Source: Coriobacteriales bacterium (GTDB taxonomy: Bacteria > Actinomycetota > Coriobacteriia > Coriobacteriales > CADBOM01). Taken from it: a stretch of 8,248 nt of DNA. Under the pieces are notes generated by a model, which saw only the letters and a program-made list of their open reading frames with translations, did no database searches and was not told the origin of the DNA. The translations under genes and the position numbers were made by a program. Shown in pieces: positions 1 to 5,326 of the stretch (its first letter is position 1; each line of letters opens with the position of its first letter). The stretch covers positions 1-8,248 of the forward strand of contig JAFWGD010000109.1 of the NCBI GenBank assembly GCA_017515355.1. The letters are read 5' to 3'.

Positions 1-58
1 CAACGTTTTGCGTGATCCGCTTGAGATCGCCCTTGAATAGGAGCCAGACATTCTTCAT
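1..58 (-). CDS. YhgE/Pip family membrane protein, N-terminal fragment
   Basis: The first 19 codons of a gene that leaves the window at base 1. They read MKNVWLLFKGDLKRITQNV. The pattern of an aromatic-rich start followed by DLKRI matches the N-terminus of the neighbouring YhgE/Pip protein (KVLRIFRRDLKRVV), so this is very likely a second, paralogous member of the family. Its ATG (58-56) overlaps the TGA of the upstream gene (57-55) in an ATGA junction. An AAGGAG ribosome binding site lies 7 bases ahead of the start, inside the last codons of the upstream gene. The two genes are therefore co-transcribed and probably translationally coupled. The family call rests on only 19 residues plus context; the membrane segment expected just after residue 19 is outside the window. 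Confidence 0.7.
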   Translation of the reverse strand, partial: MKNVWLLFKGDLKRITQNV

Positions 59-2745
59 CGGTCAGCTCCTTCCCGCGGGGCCGCAGGGCCGTCCGAGGCT
101 GGCCCTGCGATCGTGATCTCGGTTATTTCAGTATGCGGAGGCTGCGGAGCCGAGGATGCCACTGCCGGTACCGCTGCGGACGATGTCGCCTCCGCTGCCG
201 GCGCCTCGTCCTCATGCCCCATGTAGAGCCGCTGCAGCTCGGTGTCGCTGAGGTCCTGCAGGACGGTCTGACGGCTGAGGCGCGCGCGGATGAATTCCAT
301 GCCCACGAGGAAGAATATGACAACGAAGAGCCATATGAGCCAGCTTGTGAGGATGACCACCTTCTCGGCGTTAAGCGCCACCAGCAGCGCGGTGAGGACG
401 ACGGGCACCCCGAGGCCCGCCACGAGGGCTATCCGCTTCGACCGCGAGTGAAAGCGCATGAACCGCTCGTAGCGCTCCAGCAGGAAGCCGCGATATTCCT
501 CGCGCTGCGCCATGAGGCGGATGATCTGGCTTGCGCGATAGCGCTGCTCGGGCAAGTCGACGTGCTCGATGTTTACTATGTCGCTGCTCTCCAGCTCGCG
601 CGAAACCATGCGGTTGAGGTTGATGGTCCACGTGCGCGCCAATGCCCCGATGGCAGCGAATATCGCAAGGTAGACCAGCAGAACTCCGATGCTGTTGATC
701 CATGTGGTTCCGTAGAATCCGCAGATTGTCTCGCGCATCGCGTTGATGCCATAGGTGAAGGGCAGGAAGTGGTAGACGGACTGGTAGAACTGCGGCGTCA
801 TCTCGATCGGATAGAGCCCGGTGGCGCCCGGAATCTGCAGAAAGACCAGGATGATGCACAGACCGCGGCCCACATGCTGCAGCGTGAGCGAAAGCGTGTA
901 CTGGATGCTCAGGTAGGCCAACGAGATGATGATCGCAGTGACGTAGAACAACGGAATGTTCGCAGACTGAACGCCCATGATGAGGCACCCGCTGACGCAG
1001 GCGATGGCCTGCAACGATGCGATCAGCCCCAGCAGGAGCCAGCGCCCGAAATAGCGTTGCGCGAGGCTCGCGCCCTTGAGCTCCTCCTCGTCGTCGACCT
1101 CAAGCCTGATGATGACCATGAGCATGAAGACGCCGATCCAGAGCGTGAGGTTGATGAACAGCGGCGCCAGCGAGGAGCCGTAGGACTCGACAGGATAGAG
1201 CTCCTCGGTCACCACCTGCGTCGGCGAGGACATGAACTCGGCTATCCTGTCGGGGTCGATGCCGTCGTCACCGATGAGCGACGCAATGGCGCTGGACCCC
1301 GAGAGCGACTGGATGTCGGTGATGACGGTGTCGAGGTCGCCTTCGACGGAACCCAGAAGCGCGTCGGTGCGGTCGATCGCATCTTGCGAGAGGCTCAGCG
1401 CGCTCTCCAGCTGGTCGAGCGTAGCGATGGCCTGGTCGATAGTGGCGCTCTGGCCCGCTACAGCGCTGCCCAGCTTCTCCATATCGGCTGAGAGCTGGGT
1501 GAGGTTCGAGCCGAGCGCCGGCAGCACTGTTCCCGAGATGGTGGCGCGGTAGGCGCCGATTGCAGCCAACCCCGCCTGAATCTGATCGATGGCAGAGGAT
1601 GCGGAGCTGGAGATGGCCTTGTTGAAGTCGCTCATGTTGGAGTCGAGGCTCTGGAGGGCATCGATGCGGCTGCGCGCAGCGGAGAGGTACGCGTCTAGTT
1701 CGGAGAGGACGGAGTCGATGCGCGATGTGTCGATGCCTGTGCTGGCCAGGCGGTTGCGCAGATCCTCGAGGTCTTCGGAGATGCCCTCGATATGGTCCAA
1801 GACCGACTCGGTGCGGTTGATCGCAGCATCGATCTCGCCCTTGGAGGCGGTGATCTTCGCAGAGATTCCCGCCAAGGCCGTGGCGGTTCTCGACGCAACC
1901 TGGGAGAGCGCAGTGGACGCAGAGTCGAGCTTCTCGCCGAGTTCCGACGACATGGCATAGGTCTCGTTGCTAATCTGCCCGATAAGCGTGGAGGCCTGCG
2001 CAAGCGTTGCCGAGAGCCTAGTGATCTCGGTTCGTGCGGTGGCCAGCTGGCCCTTCGCGTCATCGGCCTTCGACTTCGCCTCCGAGGTGGAATCCTTCAG
2101 CTTGGACAGCGCTCCCCTTGCAGCCTTCAGGTCATCTGACGCGCGGGTCAGGCTCTGCAGGCTCGAGCTCTTTGAGCCATCGACCTCGCCGCGCACATCG
2201 GCAAGCCGCTCGTTGAGTAGGTTGGCGATCACTCCGCTTGCCTCGGAGACGAATGTGTTGTTGATGGTGGTGTTGAGCGTGTTGGCGCCGGCGTCGGTCA
2301 CCTTGGGCGACACTGGGCTCTTCTTCTCGTTCACGTAGTATTCCAGCGTAGGCCGCTCGAGCTGCCCCGTCGTGATGCTGGCGATGTCGGCGCTGAAGTC
2401 GCTGGGGATGATGAAGACGGCGTAGGCCGTGCCCGCCTCGATCTCGCGCATGGCCTCGTCGCGGCTAACGAATACCCAGCTCAGCTGCGTGTTCGTCTTG
2501 AGCTTGCCGACGATCTGGTCGCCGACGTCGAGGTGGCCTAGCTGCTCCGATTCCGCGCCCTGATCCTCGTTGACTACGCAGACGCGCAGCTCGTGGGTGT
2601 TCTCGTAGGGGTTCCAGAATCCCGCGACGTTGAACCAAGTGTAGAGCGAAGGCAGTATGGCGAGGAAGAGCACGACGATCCACACGGCGGGCGTCGTGAC
2701 CACGCGCTTCAAATCGCGCCGGAAGATGCGCAGAACCTTTCCCAT
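55..2745 (-). CDS. YhgE/Pip domain membrane protein
   Basis: A large membrane protein of the YhgE/Pip family, named after the Lactococcus phage infection protein; EsaA of type VII secretion is a relative. The family is thought to be transport-related, but the substrate here is unknown. Numbered from the ATG at 2745 (896 aa), residues 21-42 form a membrane segment ending in the family signature ILPSLYTWFN, followed by FWNPYENT and VVNEDQGA. Residues about 190-480 are a Ser/Ala-rich, coiled-coil-like extracellular region. The family motif PVESYGSSLAP (about 518-528) leads into five membrane segments (about 526-546, 569-593, 598-619, 627-646, 683-705). Beyond this usual end lie a charged stretch, two more hydrophobic segments (771-791, 797-817) and an Ala/Pro-rich tail. 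A TTG at 2751 is also in frame, but AGGA abuts it without a spacer, whereas it sits 6 bases ahead of the ATG. The family call is firm; the function is not. Confidence 0.9.
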   Translation of the reverse strand: MGKVLRIFRRDLKRVVTTPAVWIVVLFLAILPSLYTWFNVAGFWNPYENTHELRVCVVNEDQGAESEQLGHLDVGDQIVGKLKTNTQLSWVFVSRDEAMREIEAGTAYAVFIIPSDFSADIASITTGQLERPTLEYYVNEKKSPVSPKVTDAGANTLNTTINNTFVSEASGVIANLLNERLADVRGEVDGSKSSSLQSLTRASDDLKAARGALSKLKDSTSEAKSKADDAKGQLATARTEITRLSATLAQASTLIGQISNETYAMSSELGEKLDSASTALSQVASRTATALAGISAKITASKGEIDAAINRTESVLDHIEGISEDLEDLRNRLASTGIDTSRIDSVLSELDAYLSAARSRIDALQSLDSNMSDFNKAISSSASSAIDQIQAGLAAIGAYRATISGTVLPALGSNLTQLSADMEKLGSAVAGQSATIDQAIATLDQLESALSLSQDAIDRTDALLGSVEGDLDTVITDIQSLSGSSAIASLIGDDGIDPDRIAEFMSSPTQVVTEELYPVESYGSSLAPLFINLTLWIGVFMLMVIIRLEVDDEEELKGASLAQRYFGRWLLLGLIASLQAIACVSGCLIMGVQSANIPLFYVTAIIISLAYLSIQYTLSLTLQHVGRGLCIILVFLQIPGATGLYPIEMTPQFYQSVYHFLPFTYGINAMRETICGFYGTTWINSIGVLLVYLAIFAAIGALARTWTINLNRMVSRELESSDIVNIEHVDLPEQRYRASQIIRLMAQREEYRGFLLERYERFMRFHSRSKRIALVAGLGVPVVLTALLVALNAEKVVILTSWLIWLFVVIFFLVGMEFIRARLSRQTVLQDLSDTELQRLYMGHEDEAPAAEATSSAAVPAVASSAPQPPHTEITEITIAGPASDGPAAPREGADR
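66..71 (-). promoter_or_regulatory. Ribosome binding site of the downstream YhgE/Pip gene
   Basis: AAGGAG on the minus strand, 7 bases ahead of the ATG at 58. It lies inside the last codons of the upstream gene. It confirms the start of the fragment at 1-58 and shows that the ATGA overlap is a real coupling junction rather than chance. Confidence 0.75.
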
Positions 2746-2751
2746 CGCCAA

Positions 2752-2755
2752 TCCT
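2752..2755 (-). promoter_or_regulatory. Shine-Dalgarno site deciding the YhgE/Pip start
   Basis: AGGA on the minus strand lies 6 bases ahead of the ATG at 2745-2743. It directly abuts the in-frame TTG at 2751-2749, leaving no room for that codon to serve as the start. This favours the shorter protein by two residues. Confidence 0.6.
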
Positions 2756-2851
2756 GTCGTTCCAAGTGCTTTGCTGCGTTTCGGGCTGCGGAACTTCGGT
2801 TAGCGCGGAGCTGGTTCGTCCGAAGCGTGGCTTGCGTTGAACAGCGCCTTC

Positions 2852-2880
2852 ATTATAGCTCTGCGAGGATTTCGCGTTTT
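2852..2880 (-). promoter_or_regulatory. Candidate promoter of the YhgE/Pip operon
   Basis: A perfect TATAAT -10 hexamer on the minus strand (2857-2852), about 107 bases ahead of the ATG at 2745. The -35 position 17 bases upstream (2880-2875) reads AAAACG, a poor match to TTGACA. The promoter may therefore be weak or need an activator. A small inverted repeat at 2910-2927 lies upstream. No other hexamer pair in this gap looked better by eye. Confidence 0.45.
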
Positions 2881-2909
2881 CGAGAGCGCGGGACGCCGCG
2901 GGCAGCGAA

Positions 2910-2927
2910 TTTGCGATTAAGCGCAAA
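2910..2927. repeat. Short inverted repeat upstream of the YhgE/Pip promoter
   Basis: TTTGCG and CGCAAA are perfect 6-base arms separated by 6 bases. The repeat sits about 60-80 bases upstream of the expected transcription start of the YhgE/Pip operon, a position where an activator could bind. A repeat of this size can arise by chance in GC-rich DNA, so the functional reading is tentative. Confidence 0.3.
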
Positions 2928-3093
2928 GTTAGACCATATTCGCGCGACCACGTGTGTAGCAAATGCGCGCTTCACCTGCGGAAACGCGCAATCACGGAAA
3001 AACGCGAGCGGCTCTACGCGCGACGAGGGCGGTTCGATTGCATCCAAGGCATTCGCCTCCGACATCACCTCTGCCCAACTCTGGTTACCCATA

Positions 3094-3124
3094 GAAAACG
3101 GGCGCTGACCTGCGCCAACGCCCG
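3094..3124 (-). terminator. Rho-independent terminator of the flavoprotein gene
   Basis: On the minus strand CGGGCGTTG pairs with CAGCGCCCG (9 base pairs including one G-U) around a loop of about 8 bases, followed directly by TTTTCT. It starts 53 bases after the TAG of the flavoprotein gene. It separates that gene from the YhgE/Pip operon, which needs its own promoter. Confidence 0.8.
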
Positions 3125-3177
3125 AAATCGTGTCGCTTTGCCTGCCCAATAGGCCATCTTGGGGCTGTCGCCCGAGC

Positions 3178-4704
3178 CTACTCCTTCAGGGAGAGCCCCA
3201 TCATCTTGGCGATCTCGTTGCCGGCAATGTATCCGGTTGCCATCGCGAGACCCGAAGAGGTTCCGCCGATGTCGTAGTAGGGCGAGCTGAACGCCGATCC
3301 GTTGTCGGAGGAGACGACGAAGAGCCCGGGAACCGGTCTGTTGTCCTCGTTGAGAGCGCGGCAGATGTCGTCGGTCTTGATGCCGCCCATCGTGACGAGC
3401 GCACCGCACTGGAACTGGACCGCGTAGTACGGGCCCTCCTTGACGGGAATCATGAAGTCGCGCTCGCAACCGAACTCGGTGTCGGCGCCGGCATCGTACA
3501 TCACGTTGTAGTTGTCGACCGTCTCTACCAGCGAATCCATCTCGAGGGTCTCCTGGAGCTCCTCAAGGCTGTCGGCCTTCCAGGCGAATCCCTCGTCGAT
3601 AGCTGTCTGAAGGTCCTCGTAGATCATCTCCTGAACCCTGTCGAACATGATCGGGCCGACCTTCCAGAGCTCCTCATCCCTACCGATGCGATCGAACGGC
3701 GTGTGCTCGTGGTAGTAGTCGACGAGCGCTTGGTTGAAGATCGCGTAGTAGTAGCCGGTGCGCGCAAGGATGGCACTGCCGTATGCAAGCGGGCTCGTCG
3801 CGAGCTGGAATTCGTTGATGAATCGCTTGCCCTGGTTGTCGACGAGCATCGTGCCGGTGTTGGCGAAGATGAAGGTTTCGAACCTACGCGTACGATAGTT
3901 GGTGAACTGGGCGATCTTGCTGTACCTCGCGTTGTAGCCGGACATGTCGGAAAGCGTGGAGAGCGCGAAGTTGGTGTCCATGATCGCGCCGGCCTCGAGA
4001 GCCATCTTGATTCCGTCGCCAGTGGGCCCGGGCCTGCCGGCCGGATGTATCTTGTTCGCGGCGCCGAAGTAGCGCTTCATCATCTCTGGATTATGGAGGA
4101 AGCCACCGGTGGCGATAACGACGTACTTGGCGTTGATTTGGATGACCTCGCCCTCCTTGTTCTGCGCGAGGACTCCAACCGCCCTGTCACCATCCATGAT
4201 GATCTTCTTGCCCGAGGTGTTGTAGATGAACTGCGCGCCCTTGCTCACCGCGTCGTCACGCAAGAGCTCCATCTTGTTGGGCTGCAGGAAGAAATGTACG
4301 GTGACGAATCCGCTATCGTAGCGATCATCGCCCATCATGACCTGGGCACCGAGGTCAAGCCAGTAGTCGATCATCTCATGGGACTCATCCAGATAGCGCT
4401 TGACGATCTTGCCGTTCACGCCGCCCTCGGCGAACTTCATCATGTGCTTGAAGAGGGCCATCGTGTCGATCTCGATGCCCTGCTCCTTCTGGATTCGGCT
4501 GTTGCAGAACGTGGTGCCGCCGATGTTCGCGGTGTTGGACCACAGATATGTTGCGCCCTTCTCGATGACGATTACGCCGGCGCCATGGCGCGCTAGCTGG
4601 AGCGCTGCCCAGGTGCCTCCTCCGCCACCGCCTACGACGACTACGTCGGTATCCATAACCTTGTCGACAGGCTTGCCTTCCAGCTCGAGAACCTGATCGC
4701 TCAT
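3178..4704 (-). CDS. FAD-dependent oxidoreductase, fumarate-reductase-like flavoprotein (FAD_binding_2)
   Basis: A 508-residue flavoprotein of the fumarate reductase/succinate dehydrogenase superfamily. No signal peptide, FMN-binding or haem domain is present, so it is probably a soluble cytoplasmic enzyme. The Rossmann strand VVVVGGGGGG (21-30) with acidic Glu48 binds FAD ADP-ribose. ANIGGTTF (59-66), IATGGF (197-202), GPTGDGIKMALEAGA (226-240), KRFINE (293-298) and the C-terminal GGTSSGLAMATGYIAG (480-495) are standard family elements. The residues that bind and protonate fumarate are absent. No Arg follows the RFINE motif where family members have TRD. The His before TMGG is replaced (LVTMGGI, 436-442). 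The usual NRLGGN is YYDIGGT (476-482). A C4-dicarboxylate is therefore unlikely; the substrate is unknown, perhaps an enone or other organic acceptor. The ATG at 4704 has AAGGGAGG 8 bases ahead. The gene is monocistronic. Confidence 0.9.
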   Translation of the reverse strand: MSDQVLELEGKPVDKVMDTDVVVVGGGGGGTWAALQLARHGAGVIVIEKGATYLWSNTANIGGTTFCNSRIQKEQGIEIDTMALFKHMMKFAEGGVNGKIVKRYLDESHEMIDYWLDLGAQVMMGDDRYDSGFVTVHFFLQPNKMELLRDDAVSKGAQFIYNTSGKKIIMDGDRAVGVLAQNKEGEVIQINAKYVVIATGGFLHNPEMMKRYFGAANKIHPAGRPGPTGDGIKMALEAGAIMDTNFALSTLSDMSGYNARYSKIAQFTNYRTRRFETFIFANTGTMLVDNQGKRFINEFQLATSPLAYGSAILARTGYYYAIFNQALVDYYHEHTPFDRIGRDEELWKVGPIMFDRVQEMIYEDLQTAIDEGFAWKADSLEELQETLEMDSLVETVDNYNVMYDAGADTEFGCERDFMIPVKEGPYYAVQFQCGALVTMGGIKTDDICRALNEDNRPVPGLFVVSSDNGSAFSSPYYDIGGTSSGLAMATGYIAGNEIAKMMGLSLKE

Positions 4705-4739
4705 ATGCAGCGCCTCCCTTCAGTTTTGCAAACATTGGA

Positions 4740-4773
4740 ATTCTACTATAAACGCCTCGACTATCGGGCGAAC
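4740..4773 (-). promoter_or_regulatory. Candidate promoter of the flavoprotein gene
   Basis: On the minus strand TATAGT (4750-4745) overlaps a second possible -10, TAGAAT (4745-4740). The start codon is at 4704, so the leader would be only about 30-35 bases long. Seventeen bases upstream of TATAGT the -35 window (4773-4768) reads GTTCGC, a poor match, and it falls inside a repeated GCGAACGCG element. A weak -35 covered by a repeated element suggests regulated expression, which fits a catabolic or respiratory enzyme but is inference. Confidence 0.45.
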
Positions 4774-4833
4774 GCGGGCAATATTGAATCGTTTGGAAAA
4801 GAATCAGGGTGAACTCGCGAAGGCGCGAACGCG
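4768..4833. repeat. Direct repeat of GCGAACGCG upstream of the flavoprotein gene
   Basis: GCGAACGCG occurs at 4768-4776 and again at 4825-4833, 57 bases apart. The distal copy lies inside a larger palindrome, AGGCGC-GAAC-GCGCCT (4821-4836). The proximal copy overlaps the expected -35 position. I did not notice this 9-base word elsewhere in the window. The pair could be binding sites for a regulator; alternatively, the palindrome could be part of the rpmB 3' end. Confidence 0.4.
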
Positions 4834-4838
4834 CCTGG

Positions 4839-4877
4839 AAAAAGAAAGAAGCCGCGATGGGTATGCATCGCAGCTTC
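4839..4877 (-). terminator. Rho-independent terminator of rpmB
   Basis: On the minus strand a 12-base-pair stem (4877-4866 pairing with 4859-4848, one G-U) encloses a 6-base loop and is followed by TTTCTTTTT (4847-4839). It begins 47 bases after the rpmB stop codon. It is the clearest terminator in the window and shows that rpmB and the flavoprotein gene are separate units. Confidence 0.9.
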
Positions 4878-4924
4878 GATTCTTCGCTATGGTTGCGCGT
4901 GCGCCGCGCGGCATAGGCTCAGGG

Positions 4925-5113
4925 CTATGCGCGGACGACCTTCCTCGACTTGAGGCACTTGGTGCAGACGTTGGCCTTGCGAACATGGCCGTTGTCGTTG
5001 ATCGTCACCTTCTGGATGTTCGGACGGTAAGTGCGGTTGGTGACACGGTGGGAATGGCTGACATTCCTACCAGCAACAGGGTGCTTTCCGCAGATCTCGC
5101 AAACCTTCGACAT
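4925..5113 (-). CDS. rpmB: 50S ribosomal protein L28 (bL28)
   Basis: A 62-residue ribosomal protein bL28, a component of the large ribosomal subunit that contacts 23S rRNA. The sequence shows the family opening MSKVCEICGKHPVAGRNVSH, the basic stretch RTYRPNIQKV and the C-terminal CTKCLKSRKVVRA. Two cysteine pairs, CEIC (5-8) and CTKC (50-53), mark the zinc-binding C+ form; zinc-free paralogues lack them. The length is normal for the family. The ATG at 5113 has TAGGAG 6 bases ahead. The gene stands alone here, with its own promoter (5166-5194) and a strong terminator, and no other ribosomal gene is adjacent, which is common for rpmB outside proteobacteria. Confidence 0.97.
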   Translation of the reverse strand: MSKVCEICGKHPVAGRNVSHSHRVTNRTYRPNIQKVTINDNGHVRKANVCTKCLKSRKVVRA

Positions 5114-5165
5114 TTCAAACTCCTATACAACTGATCCGTTAAAGATCCTTAATTGCAACTTTGTG

Positions 5166-5194
5166 AATATAACACGGGTGCCCGCGAGTTCCAA
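5166..5194 (-). promoter_or_regulatory. Promoter of rpmB
   Basis: On the minus strand TTGGAA (5194-5189), a 17-base spacer and TATATT (5171-5166), about 55 bases ahead of the start codon. This is the best-spaced hexamer pair on the minus strand of this window. The spacer contains the near-palindrome CGGGCACCCG (5185-5176 region), which may or may not have a role. The terminator of the upstream gene ends about 20 bases away, so rpmB depends on this promoter. Confidence 0.65.
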
Positions 5195-5214
5195 CAAATC
5201 AATCCGTTTTCGGT

Positions 5215-5246
5215 AGAAAGCGCGCCTTGATGGTGCAAAACGCGCT
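5215..5246 (-). terminator. Terminator of the L,D-transpeptidase gene
   Basis: On the minus strand AGCGCGTTTTG pairs with CAAGGCGCGCT around the 6-base loop CACCAT, followed by a short TTCT run. The stem has 11 pairs, two of them G-U. On the plus strand those two pairs become C-A mismatches, so the hairpin suits only minus-strand transcription. It lies about 80 bases after the stop codon. The thymine run is short, so termination may be incomplete. Confidence 0.6.
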
Positions 5247-5326
5247 CTCAACCGCCGCTTTTCATTCAAAACCGAAGCCACAGCGGCCTCGAAATGCCCC
5301 CTACCGCATGACGATGGAGGGCAGGC

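Larger units (their letters stand above)
2746..3177. other. Intergenic region between YhgE/Pip operon and flavoprotein gene
   Basis: This gap of more than 400 bases holds, from right to left on the minus strand, the flavoprotein terminator (3094-3124), a CG-rich stretch with several ACGCG words (about 2940-3045) in which I see no gene, an inverted repeat (2910-2927), a TATAAT-containing promoter candidate (2852-2880) and the YhgE/Pip leader. An open frame at 2853-3149 crosses both the terminator and the promoter and resembles nothing I recognise, so it is not called. Confidence 0.6.

Noticed and set aside
133..1491. Long plus-strand open frame of 452 codons
   Set aside because: It is antisense to the YhgE/Pip gene and has low-complexity, charged composition (runs of Arg, His, Asp) typical of a GC-rich shadow frame. 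It resembles no family.
2853..3149. Minus-strand open frame of 98 codons in the gap before the YhgE/Pip operon
   Set aside because: It runs across the flavoprotein terminator and ends at the YhgE/Pip -10 element, and it has no recognisable domain.
3130..4596. Long plus-strand open frame of 488 codons
   Set aside because: It is antisense to the flavoprotein gene, which has clear FAD motifs, a ribosome binding site and a terminator. The composition is a Val/Leu/Asp-rich mirror of that gene.
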